DNA from: a virus | DNA: 22,998 nt | Reading direction: 5' to 3' (one strand) | Virus record (IMG/VR): IMGVR_UViG_3300022074_000396 | Span: 1-22,998 of that record | Part shown: positions 7,841 to 14,922 of the stretch, one piece after another | Position numbering within the stretch: the stretch's first letter is position 1 | Layout: every line of letters begins with the position of its first letter | Notes under the pieces: generated by a model | Told to the model about the DNA's origin: nothing | Seen by the model: only the letters and a program-made list of their open reading frames with translations | Databases searched by the model: none | Translations under genes and position numbers: made by a program

Positions 7841-8191
7841 ATGTTTGAAGTAGTAATACTTAACGGAAACGATTATCCGATTAGATTCGGAATGAACGCT
7901 CTTAGAATTTATTGTAAAAAAACAAACACAAGTTTGCAAGACCTTGACAAGTTAGGTCAAGACATATCTCTTGATGATGCGTGTCAGCTCATCCTTGCTG
8001 GATTGCAAGACGGAGCAAGAGTAGCTGGAAAGGATTTTGACTTGACAATTGAGGACATTGCAGATATTTTGGATGAAGATTTTGAAGCACTGCAAAAGTG
8101 TTTTGATATATTCGGAGAACAATTTTCAGCAAAATTCAAAGACGAGGGAAACGAAAAAGAGGTGAAGAAAACACCTCGAAACAAAAAATAG
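7841..8191 (+). CDS. Tail assembly chaperone, short form (gpG-like)
   Basis: The 116-residue frame 0 product of the tail assembly chaperone locus, acting with the tape measure during tail tube polymerisation. It begins MFEVVILNGNDYPIRFGMNAL and is mostly helical and acidic (SLDDACQLILAG, IADILDEDFEALQKCFDIF), ending in a basic tail KKTPRNKK at TAG 8189-8191. This position, between tube protein and tape measure, and the presence of a second frame shifted by -1, are the standard G/GT arrangement known from lambda. The slippery site GGGAAAC lies at codons 102-104 of this frame. Confidence 0.82.
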   Translation: MFEVVILNGNDYPIRFGMNALRIYCKKTNTSLQDLDKLGQDISLDDACQLILAGLQDGARVAGKDFDLTIEDIADILDEDFEALQKCFDIFGEQFSAKFKDEGNEKEVKKTPRNKK

Positions 8192-8526
8192 ATTGGGATG
8201 ACTTGGAAGCTATTGCTTATGGTTTTGGCTTACTTCCCAAAGAGTTTTGGAGCTTAACTTTTCATGAGTTCTTTTTATTACAGAGAGGTCGAAATGAACA
8301 GCTCGAAATGACAGAGAGGTTTGAATGGGAAAGGACAAGATGGCTAGCTTGTTTAATTTTACAGCCACACAAAAAGAAAAATTCCAAGCTCAATCCAACC
8401 GATTTAGTGAGGTTTGAATGGGAGAAAAAAGAGGAAAAAATGGAACTCGAAAAGCGTAAAAAAGCTGCTCAATATGCGGTTAAAAAGTACAAAATCGAGA
8501 TTCCAGAAAACAACGAAAATGACTAA
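7841..8526 (+). CDS. Tail assembly chaperone, frameshift product (gpGT-like)
   Basis: Long form read as 7841-8152 joined to 8152-8526 by a -1 shift, giving about 228 residues. The -1 frame is open from 8107 to 8526. After the slip it reads RKRGEENTSKQ, then KIDWDDLEAIAYGFGLLPKE and SLTFHEFFLL. DWD-x-L-E-A followed by GLLPKEFW-x-LT is what the T part of such chaperones looks like. The second frame has no ATG near its beginning (first candidate is a TTG at 8203), which argues against independent translation. The C-terminal half is strongly charged (KKKEEKMELEKRKKAAQYAV). Expected to bind the tape measure protein, which is the next gene. Confidence 0.82.
8146..8177 (+). promoter_or_regulatory. 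Programmed -1 ribosomal frameshift signal
   Basis: The heptamer G-GGA-AAC (8146-8152) is in the correct phase (X-XXY-YYZ) for frame 0. A 6-nt spacer (8153-8158) follows, then a perfect 6-bp hairpin: GAGGTG (8159-8164) with CACCTC (8172-8177) and a 7-nt A-rich loop. Slippery site, spacing and hairpin together fit a -1 signal, in the place where lambda uses GGGAAAG. Confidence 0.85.
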
Positions 8527-8528
8527 AA

Positions 8529-8655
8529 ACCCTTATCTAGTAAATTTGCTCTAATAAAAGAACTAAAGTTTTTAGGGTACATATACGATAGAAGGGTGAT
8601 AATTGCTTAGATGCTCTAAAACAACGCTTAAAACGAACGCTAAAAAACGCTAAAA
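8529..8655 (+). repeat. Structured intergenic element, copy A, before tape measure
   Basis: Gene-free spacer. ACCCTTATC (8529-8537) pairs with GATAGAAGGGT (8587-8597, two bases bulged). Inside are TATCTAGTAAATT (8534-8546) and a small CTAAA/TTTAG hairpin. The 3' part has four GCTnAAAA-type repeats at 8613, 8626, 8639 and 8649, the last running into the tape measure ATG. The spacer at 20243-20354 has the same order of parts. Confidence 0.55.
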
Positions 8656-10476
8656 ATGGCTGGAAAAAGATTATCGGTTGCGCTTACTTTGAACGATAAA
8701 CAGTTCCAAAGTGGACTTAGAAAAGCGACTCGAGCAATGACTAAGTTTGGGAAGTCAATGCAGAGAACAGGACAATCTCTTTCAAGAAACTTGACGCTTC
8801 CTGTTTTAGCTTTTGGAGCTGCTTCTGTTAAGGCTTTTGATGAACAAATCAAAGCAGAAACAAAACTTAGAACAGCCTTAGGAGAAGATGAAAAAGCATT
8901 TGCAAGGCTTAAAAAACAAGCTCAAGAACTTCAAAAACTTACTTTATTTGGAGATGAAGCAACTATTGAAGCTGCTGCTTTTTTAGCTCAATTAGGACTA
9001 AACGAAAACGCAATTACAAAACTTCTTCCTCTTATTCAAGATTTTGCTACTGCTCAAAATATGCAGCTAGGAGATGCTGCGAAATTAGTTGCTAAGTCAG
9101 TAGGTTCAAGCACCAATGCGCTTTCAAGATACGGAATAACAATTGAGGGAACAGTTGGAGAGACAGAAAGGCTTGATTCAGCAGTGAATGCTTTATCTAC
9201 TGCTTTTGGTGGCACTGCTTCCGCAATAGCTACGCAAGGACTTGGACCATTTCAGCAACTTAAGAATGAGCTAGGAGATGTTGCTGAGGAATTTGGGAAA
9301 CTAATCCTAGAAAACATTGAGCCACTCAAAACAGCTTTGCAAGGGTTAGCTTCAAATTTAAGAAGTTTAAGCACAGAACAAAAACAGACAATTATTAAAG
9401 TTGCTGGAATAACTGCTGTTGTTGGTCCTTTGCTGATTGTGTTAGGTAAACTTGTCACAGTGATTACTTCGGTGGGAAAAGCATTGATATTTTTAGCTGC
9501 AAATCCTATGATTTTATTTGCCACTTCAATTGCAACTCTAGTCGGATTGCTAGGGTTTGCAATTTTAGACATGGAGGGTTTTATCAAAACAGCTCTTAAT
9601 TTGGGAAAAATAGGTCGTTTGACTGCAAAGGCAATCATAATGTTTGCCGAAGCAACTGGGTTAATGAGTAAGCCAGAAGCACTTGCTGCAATTGCTACAA
9701 TTGACGGAATGAGTAAAGAGCAAGAAAAACTTGCTGACTCAATGGAAGGTACAACACATAATATTGAAGAACAACAAAAAGCTGTTGATAAGTTAGTACA
9801 ATCAATGGGAAAAATACCAACCCCTTCTACTGGTGGTGGTATGCAGTCAACAGGGATTTTATCTTTCGCACCAAAAACAGCTACATCCGTTCAAGCAACA
9901 GAAGGACAAACATCTCCAGCTTTACAATTTGCAACAGACCCAGAATTTTTTGAAGGTATTAAAAAGGCAATAGTTCAATTTCAAAATATTAATGACTTGA
10001 CAGAAGAAATGGACAGAAACTTTGTGTCTTTCGGGGGTGCTTTACAACAAGCATTTTCTTCTGCTTTAGTTAGTCAAGACGGTTTCTTTAAAGTATTTAT
10101 TGATAATGCGAAAAGAGCTTTGAAACAAATAGCAGCTCAAATAGCAGCAATGGCAATTCTAAACGCTTTGCTAGGTGGAACAGGGATAGGAGGAATGATG
10201 GGTTTCAAAGATATTGGTGGTTTTGGTGGAATACCTAAACTATTCGGGTTTGCTGATGGAGGGATGGTTACAGGTGCAACCTTAGCAATGGTAGGTGAAG
10301 GACCAGGAACAAGCGCAGTCAATCCAGAGGTTATAGCACCACTCGATAAACTACAAGGAATGATTGGAAACGCTGGTGGCGGTCAAGTTGAAGTATTCGG
10401 AAGATTAAGCGGCTCTGATATATTAATATCAAGCGATAGAGCAAGAGGAAACAGAAACAGAACAAGAGGTTACTAA
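8656..10476 (+). CDS. Tape measure protein
   Basis: Sets tail length and is ejected with DNA. The 606 residues are short for the family and, at the usual ~0.15 nm per residue, would suggest a tail near 90 nm. Seen are a basic helical start (SVALTLNDKQFQSGLRKATR), the typical MTKFGKSMQRTGQSLSRNLTLPVLAFGAAS (31-60), then a domain with TLFGDEATIEAAAFLAQLGL and NALSRYGITIEG. Hydrophobic segments lie at about 247-268 (TIIKVAGITAVVGPLLIVL) and 277-304 (ALIFLAANPMILFATSIATLVGLLGFAIL). The C-terminal part is Gly-rich (LGGTGIGGMMGFKDIGGFGG) and ends with a basic RARGNRNRTRG. It starts in the last repeat of the preceding spacer and overlaps the next gene by one base. Confidence 0.9.
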   Translation: MAGKRLSVALTLNDKQFQSGLRKATRAMTKFGKSMQRTGQSLSRNLTLPVLAFGAASVKAFDEQIKAETKLRTALGEDEKAFARLKKQAQELQKLTLFGDEATIEAAAFLAQLGLNENAITKLLPLIQDFATAQNMQLGDAAKLVAKSVGSSTNALSRYGITIEGTVGETERLDSAVNALSTAFGGTASAIATQGLGPFQQLKNELGDVAEEFGKLILENIEPLKTALQGLASNLRSLSTEQKQTIIKVAGITAVVGPLLIVLGKLVTVITSVGKALIFLAANPMILFATSIATLVGLLGFAILDMEGFIKTALNLGKIGRLTAKAIIMFAEATGLMSKPEALAAIATIDGMSKEQEKLADSMEGTTHNIEEQQKAVDKLVQSMGKIPTPSTGGGMQSTGILSFAPKTATSVQATEGQTSPALQFATDPEFFEGIKKAIVQFQNINDLTEEMDRNFVSFGGALQQAFSSALVSQDGFFKVFIDNAKRALKQIAAQIAAMAILNALLGGTGIGGMMGFKDIGGFGGIPKLFGFADGGMVTGATLAMVGEGPGTSAVNPEVIAPLDKLQGMIGNAGGGQVEVFGRLSGSDILISSDRARGNRNRTRGY

Positions 10477-12653
10477 TGGCACTAAGAAGGACAGCAGAGT
10501 TTCAAAATGATAAAGGGATTTATTACAAGCTAGAGATTTATGATAGCTTAACAGGTAGCCCTTCATCTTTTACTTTACAACTTGGAGCAAGTGGATTTGA
10601 GCTTAATTATCAAGCCAAAGACAGGACTCGCTTTAGCGGTGTGATTCCTTCAAATGTTAAGTTTGATATTATTCCAAGAGATAGCACTGAGCAAGCTGTC
10701 ATTGACGATATTGCTGCGGCTGCTTATGGTAGATTCCAACTTAAGATTCTCAAGTCAAGTGATGGGGTCACATACAATAACTATTGGGTTGGTAATATTT
10801 TATCAGATGTAAGCTCAAGACAAAACTTATCTTTTCAAGCTGGAACGCAGCAAACAATAACCGCAACTGATGGACTTGCAGAACTTGTTGATGTGGCGTG
10901 GACTACTGGAAATACTTACGCGGATGGAACAACTTACAGATTTTTAGCTATTATTTTTAATATTCTGAGAGATACTGCTATCCTTAATACCTCTCAATAC
11001 TTTGGGGCATCTGAAAACTTTTTGCAAACTCAAGTCAATTGGTACACGGGTCAAATGCCAACTCCAGCAGCAGACAAAGACCCTCTCTATTTTTCTGGAA
11101 TTTTACCCTCAGCACTTAAAAAGAAAGAAAACAATGAGTTTGTCCCTATTGATGCTTTTGATGCTTTAGATAGGATTATGAAGTGCTGGGGTGCAAGGCT
11201 AATGCTTTCAGACGGTATGTGGAGAATGATTCAACCGAACGGATATTCAGACACAAATTTTGAGCGAACTTATAGAAAAGGAACAACAACAGTTATTTCA
11301 AGCAGTGCTGTTCAATTAAAGACAAATGCTGGTGTTGTTTTAGGAGGAGGAACATTTGACTCATTGCATCCAGTCCAGCAAGTTCAAATGTATTACGACT
11401 TGCTTTATGACTTGCAACTTTTACAATTTGATATTCCTTTGTGGATGACTAAGGTTGGTCCAGCATTGCAAAAAACAGACCCCCCAACTCTTACAGTGTA
11501 TGGTAATGCAGCAGCAGTTGGTGGAGGACTTAAGTTTTCTCAATCAATAGGCATTATTTCAGCTCAAACAAATGCTACTCTTGAATGGAATCTTTTGTTC
11601 AGACCAGAGCTGATTTATTACGATGGGCAATACTTGACAAACTCAACAGCAAGTTTAGAAATGGCTCAAAACTTTTTCGATAGTAGGTCAGCAAGTGGGG
11701 CTGGTTCTGGAGCTAGTTTAAGGTGTCAGATTTTTTTGAATTTAAAACTTGTTGGGGATAGTGGAACAACATACTATTTGGAAATGACTCAACTTCAAAA
11801 CGGAAGCGCACAAGTTTGGGACACTACCTTAGCAAATGTTGGTTTTCCACAAATCTTTACTGGAAACGACTATCAAGATTGGTTTAATTCTCCACAAGCT
11901 CCAGACCCTCGAAGTGGTTCTAGTATTGGTGGAACCTACGCAGCTATTCCAGATAGTGGAGAGTTATTCATTGAAGCGTATTCTCGTTTTAGATGGACTG
12001 ACCCAAGTGGATTTACTTCCACTGATGAAATAGACAATGTAGACCCCTTATTCCCTAACCAAACAGGTTCAGTTATTAAGGGTTTAGCAATGGGAATGAC
12101 AAAGCCAGATGGAAACACTTACTACTTACGATATTTATTAAACGGAAACACAACTACTCAACAGCTTATATCTGCAAATCAAGGAACAGCAATTTCAAAT
12201 TCAATCCTTGAGCTTGACCCAGTGAACTTAGGAAGCGGACCAACCGCCCAAACTCCTACAAGAATTAAAACTTTCGATGCTGCTGGCAATGGAGATGACG
12301 GAACGAATATAACATGGCAAGTTTACCAAGAAACAACTGGAGATGGAACAACAGGAAGTATCACAAAAATACTTTGCAAAGAAATACTAGCTGGAAGAAA
12401 GTCAGGTGTTGATGTTTACAATGGCTCAATACAAACAGATACAACAACGAACTACGAATTCCATCTATCTTATGACAATATTTTTGGTTCTAAGGTTTAT
12501 GTTCCAAACGAAATGACTTACAGTGCAAATGAAGGTATTTGGGATGGTCAATGGATAGAAACTGATTTGGATGCTAGCGGTCAAGGATATTCTTTGACTG
12601 ATGTTTTAGCTGACGAAAATCAGACCGCAACTTTAACAGACGACGATTGGTAG
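10476..12653 (+). CDS. Tail tip / baseplate hub-like protein
   Basis: A 725-residue beta-rich protein directly after the tape measure, the place of the distal tail or hub gene. The N-terminal 150 residues look like a tail-tip barrel: YYKLEIYDSLTGSPSSFTLQ, GFELNYQAKDRTRFSGVIPS, a variable part with FDIIPRDSTEQ, and TITATDGLAELVDV, the last being a recurrent feature of Bacteroidota phage tail proteins. The middle has WGARLMLSDGMWRMIQPNGY (about 235-254). The remainder is Ser/Thr/Gly-rich with many short strands, which suggests carbohydrate-binding or fibre-attachment domains. No transmembrane part is seen. Starts on a taATG overlap with the tape measure. The hub role is inferred from position and the N-terminal pattern. 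Confidence 0.6.
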   Translation: MALRRTAEFQNDKGIYYKLEIYDSLTGSPSSFTLQLGASGFELNYQAKDRTRFSGVIPSNVKFDIIPRDSTEQAVIDDIAAAAYGRFQLKILKSSDGVTYNNYWVGNILSDVSSRQNLSFQAGTQQTITATDGLAELVDVAWTTGNTYADGTTYRFLAIIFNILRDTAILNTSQYFGASENFLQTQVNWYTGQMPTPAADKDPLYFSGILPSALKKKENNEFVPIDAFDALDRIMKCWGARLMLSDGMWRMIQPNGYSDTNFERTYRKGTTTVISSSAVQLKTNAGVVLGGGTFDSLHPVQQVQMYYDLLYDLQLLQFDIPLWMTKVGPALQKTDPPTLTVYGNAAAVGGGLKFSQSIGIISAQTNATLEWNLLFRPELIYYDGQYLTNSTASLEMAQNFFDSRSASGAGSGASLRCQIFLNLKLVGDSGTTYYLEMTQLQNGSAQVWDTTLANVGFPQIFTGNDYQDWFNSPQAPDPRSGSSIGGTYAAIPDSGELFIEAYSRFRWTDPSGFTSTDEIDNVDPLFPNQTGSVIKGLAMGMTKPDGNTYYLRYLLNGNTTTQQLISANQGTAISNSILELDPVNLGSGPTAQTPTRIKTFDAAGNGDDGTNITWQVYQETTGDGTTGSITKILCKEILAGRKSGVDVYNGSIQTDTTTNYEFHLSYDNIFGSKVYVPNEMTYSANEGIWDGQWIETDLDASGQGYSLTDVLADENQTATLTDDDW

Positions 12654-13463
12654 ATGAAAGCATCAACTTATAATACAACTTTAGTGAACACCTCTTTGAC
12701 TGTTGTTACTGCTCGTTCAAGCGGAGCAACAGGACAAACATCTTTAACCGTAAAAGCTGGAAATAAAACAGTCGCAAAAAGTGGTGAAAAGGTTTTTCTA
12801 TTCACTAAATACTCAAACACAGTCCATGAGCTTACTCTTACTGCTGACTTAGGTAAAACAACAACTTGCAGTTTTAGTTCAACAGATTTTGATGTTTTGG
12901 TTGAGGTTGGCAGTGTAATCTTAATGCGCCAAGAACCATTGTTTGATAAGGTAAACAATACCGATTTATACTTTCATCAATCTATTTATTTAACTGCTGG
13001 AACAAACGGAAACGACTATCTTTCTGCCTTTGGAACTTCAACATTTTCTGTAAATAGTGGCACAGATTTATCAGACGGAAACTCCAAACCGAATAGATGG
13101 GCGGCACAATTCTCAATCTTTGTAGCTCCTTATGCTTGCACTCTTAAAAAAATAAAAGGGGTTGCTTCTACGGATGCTGGCACTGGTGACGATGCAATCA
13201 TTCAAATTTGGACTGCAACTCCGAATGTAGGAACGACCACTAACTTGACTATTGATTTAATACACCGTTTTTCACTTACCAGTCAAAACAATCAGAACCA
13301 CATTTTTGACTTAGAACAAGATACTGCTGCTCTGGCTGATGCACAGCTTGCAGAAGGAGATATTATCTTTGTAAGTATTAGGAGGTCAGGGGCGAAAAGC
13401 GGCGGTGTCAAATGGTATGCCGATTTAGGATTTGATGTAGAAATGTTTAAACAACCAATATAA
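12654..13463 (+). CDS. Probable tail fibre / receptor-binding or accessory tail protein
   Basis: A 269-residue protein beginning on the base after the previous stop. I do not recognise a named family. It is almost entirely beta and rich in Thr, Ser, Ala and Asn. The first ~100 residues alternate strands (TSLTVVTARSSGATGQTSLT, GEKVFLFTKYSNTVHELTL). The last ~130 (NRWAAQFSIFVAPYACTLKK, DAIIQIWTATPN, EGDIIFVSIRRSGAKSGGVK) look like a jelly-roll type domain. A position at the end of the tail module, just before lysis genes, fits a host-binding protein. It overlaps the following small gene by one base. Confidence 0.5.
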   Translation: MKASTYNTTLVNTSLTVVTARSSGATGQTSLTVKAGNKTVAKSGEKVFLFTKYSNTVHELTLTADLGKTTTCSFSSTDFDVLVEVGSVILMRQEPLFDKVNNTDLYFHQSIYLTAGTNGNDYLSAFGTSTFSVNSGTDLSDGNSKPNRWAAQFSIFVAPYACTLKKIKGVASTDAGTGDDAIIQIWTATPNVGTTTNLTIDLIHRFSLTSQNNQNHIFDLEQDTAALADAQLAEGDIIFVSIRRSGAKSGGVKWYADLGFDVEMFKQPI

Positions 13464-13624
13464 TGAAAACACTTTTGAAAGAGTGCAGCGATGTACTAAC
13501 CTTAAATATAACAACATTAGCAATCTCATTTACTCAAGTTGAGATGATTTTGAAAGTTGTTCTTTTGCTTTTATCTATTATATATACAGCAGACAAATTA
13601 ATCAAAAACCAAAAAAACAAATAA
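13463..13624 (+). CDS. Small membrane protein (53 aa), lysis cluster
   Basis: Starts on a taATG overlap with the preceding tail gene. MKTLLKECSD is followed by a moderately hydrophobic stretch (VLTLNITTLAISF, 11-23) and a strong membrane segment (MILKVVLLLLSIIYTA, 28-43), with a basic tail DKLIKNQKNK. One or two membrane helices are possible. Small hydrophobic proteins of this pattern occur beside holin genes in Bacteroidota phages; an accessory lysis role is likely but not shown by the sequence. Confidence 0.65.
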   Translation: MKTLLKECSDVLTLNITTLAISFTQVEMILKVVLLLLSIIYTADKLIKNQKNK

Positions 13625-13625
13625 G

Positions 13626-13709
13626 ATGAAAAACCTACTTTGCAAAACGATTTATTATTTGACTTTCAAAAAAGTTTGTTTCGGTATCTGTAAAAACTGC
13701 AAGAAATAA
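13626..13709 (+). CDS. Cysteine-rich 27-residue protein
   Basis: Starts one base after the previous stop and its stop overlaps the next ATG by one base, so a ribosome could pass through all three frames. MKNLLCKTIYYLTFKKVCFG and a CKNCKK end give four Cys (6, 18, 22, 25), with C18-x3-C22-x2-C25 at the C-terminus. It is basic and partly hydrophobic. It could be a membrane-associated or metal-binding peptide. Function unknown; existence is supported mainly by the packing. Confidence 0.55.
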   Translation: MKNLLCKTIYYLTFKKVCFGICKNCKK

Positions 13710-13918
13710 TGGAGGAGATTTTACAATTGATAGAACGCTACGGATTGACTCTTATTTTATTGCTTGGGAGTTTGTATGCTCTTTACAAGTTTTTTGTCTT
13801 TAGTATTTACGAGGTGAAGGGAGAGTTTTCAAAACATCATGAAAACGCTGCTAAAGATATGCAATACATAAAAAGCAAAATTGACATTATCCTAGAGTTC
13901 ATCAAAAAAAATAGTTGA
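13709..13918 (+). CDS. Small membrane protein with coiled-coil tail (holin/spanin candidate)
   Basis: A 69-residue protein with one strong membrane helix (LTLILLLGSLYALYKFFVFSI, 13-33), a short acidic N-terminus (MEEILQLIERYG) outside it, and a charged helical C-terminus (EFSKHHENAAKDMQYIKSKIDIILEFIKK) that reads as an amphipathic coiled coil. This build is seen in small phage holins and in i-spanin-like proteins. It lies in a run of lysis-type genes that also includes a separate three-TM holin at 14533, so two membrane-acting proteins may cooperate. Starts on a taATG overlap. Confidence 0.65.
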   Translation: MEEILQLIERYGLTLILLLGSLYALYKFFVFSIYEVKGEFSKHHENAAKDMQYIKSKIDIILEFIKKNS

Positions 13919-13919
13919 A

Positions 13920-14051
13920 ATGGCAAAAGGAATAAGCTTCACTCACCGTGAAAAACCCAAAAAGAAAAGAAAAGGAATCCACTCCAAAAACAAAAGCCGA
14001 ACCAAAGGAGGAAAGCAATACGAAAAACGATACAACGGTCAAGGGCAATAA
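13920..14051 (+). CDS. Very basic 43-residue protein
   Basis: Starts just after the previous stop. MAKGISFTHREKPKKKRKGI is followed by HSKNKSRTKGGK and an end QYEKRYNGQGQ. It is about 40 percent Lys/Arg/His with no hydrophobic part. From memory, short basic proteins with R-x-G-x-H-S/A-K...K-x-Y-x-G-Q-G occur in many phages near lysis or structural genes, which supports it being real. A nucleic-acid or envelope binding role is possible; none is established. Confidence 0.65.
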   Translation: MAKGISFTHREKPKKKRKGIHSKNKSRTKGGKQYEKRYNGQGQ

Positions 14052-14072
14052 TATAGTTGTAATTTGGTGCTA

Positions 14073-14540
14073 ATGGAATTATTTGTTCTAAGAATATCAA
14101 GTCAAGTTGATTCAACAAGTGGACTGCTGTTTGAAAAAACAGATTTAGGATTGAATTTTCTTTGTTATACCTTAGAGGATGAAAGAAGGGCTTTGAAAGT
14201 AAAAGGAGAAACAAGAGTTCCTCAAGGGGTTTATAATATAGAGTTCAGAAAAGAGGGTGGATTTAACGCTCGATATTTTAAAAAATATCCTTCTTTTCAC
14301 AAAGGAATGCTCCAGGTTATGGATGTTCCTAATTTTGAATATATATTGATTCATCAAGGAAATACAGATGAACACACAGCTGGATGTCTTTTGGTCGGTG
14401 ATAGCCAAGAAAATAACATAATTATCAAGGATGGATTTATTGGCAAATCTGCAAACGCTTACAAGCGAATCTATCCGCTAATAGCAAAACAACTAGAACT
14501 CGGAAAAGAGGTCACAATACATTACAAAGATTATGCTTAA
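14073..14540 (+). CDS. DUF5675 family protein, L,D-transpeptidase-like, probable lysis enzyme
   Basis: A 155-residue protein starting at ATG 14073; a possible TTG at 14064 three codons earlier is less likely. It shows the DUF5675 pattern: early beta strands (MELFVLRI), LCYTLEDERR (30-39), TRVPQGVYNIEFR (47-59) and ILIHQGNTDEHTAGCLLVGD (91-110). The H94...T-A-G-C105 arrangement resembles the His/Ser-Gly-Cys active site of YkuD L,D-transpeptidases, so a peptidoglycan-acting function is plausible. It sits next to the holin and overlaps it by 8 nt, which agrees with a lysis role. No signal peptide is seen, so it would need the holin or another route to reach the cell wall. The family assignment is firmer than the chemistry. 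Confidence 0.72.
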   Translation: MELFVLRISSQVDSTSGLLFEKTDLGLNFLCYTLEDERRALKVKGETRVPQGVYNIEFRKEGGFNARYFKKYPSFHKGMLQVMDVPNFEYILIHQGNTDEHTAGCLLVGDSQENNIIIKDGFIGKSANAYKRIYPLIAKQLELGKEVTIHYKDYA

Positions 14541-14922
14541 CAATTTACTCGGTGGCTTATTCACCACCCTATCAAAACAAGCTTCTACTATAATTGACGA
14601 AACTATTTCGACAAAGGAGGAGAAGTGGAAACTCAAAAACGAGTTTCACAAAATACTTATTGATAGTGAAAAGTCAGCTCAACAAGAGGTCACAAAACGA
14701 TGGGAAGCTGATTCCAAAGCTGGCTGGCTACCTGCAAATATCAGACCACTTACATTGATATTTTTGACTGTTATGTTTGTGATAATGTCAATGTTTGACG
14801 GAAATGTTGGAAGTTTTACAATTGACGATGCTTACAAACCAATTTATCAAACCCTTTTAATCACTGTGTACGGTGCTTACTTTGCTGGTCGTTCGATTGA
14901 GAAAGTAAAAAAGAAACAATGA
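14533..14922 (+). CDS. Holin (GTA-type, 3 TM)
   Basis: The 129-residue protein has a helical N-terminus (LLGGLFTTLSKQASTIIDET), then KNEFHKILIDSEKSAQQEVT, and the highly typical RWEADSKAGWLPANIRP (60-76). Membrane segments follow: LTLIFLTVMFVIMSMF (77-92) and IYQTLLITVYGAYFAGRS (103-120). A short basic tail EKVKKK ends it. R-W-x-AD...W-x-P-x-x-IRPL is the signature of the 3-TM holin superfamily found in gene transfer agents and many phages. It overlaps the DUF5675 gene by 8 nt and the next gene by 4 nt (ATGA). Confidence 0.85.
   Translation: MLNNLLGGLFTTLSKQASTIIDETISTKEEKWKLKNEFHKILIDSEKSAQQEVTKRWEADSKAGWLPANIRPLTLIFLTVMFVIMSMFDGNVGSFTIDDAYKPIYQTLLITVYGAYFAGRSIEKVKKKQ

Noticed and set aside
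8182-8188. C-AAA-AAA as the frameshift slip site
   Set aside because: The heptamer does not re-pair well in the -1 frame in the P site, while the canonical GGGAAAC with spacer and hairpin lies 30 nt upstream. A run of six A could still add a little slippage.
8203-8526. Independent gene from TTG 8203
   Set aside because: No leader, and the product starts inside the conserved-looking DWDDLEA segment. It is better explained as the frameshifted half of the chaperone.
8529-8600. tRNA-like fold in the spacer before the tape measure
   Set aside because: No T-arm consensus, no anticodon arm of correct size, and the closing stem is bulged; not a tRNA.
9252-9638. 128-codon open frame on the - strand inside the tape measure gene
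   Set aside because: Reverse shadow of a Leu/Ala-rich coding stretch; no independent signals.
11836-12033. 65-codon + strand frame inside the tail tip gene
   Set aside because: Out-of-frame overlap within a long intact gene; the product is low in charge and has no recognisable pattern.
14040-14072. Promoter-like TATAGTTG before the DUF5675 gene
   Set aside because: One mismatch in the core of the -7 element and no TTG at the right distance.
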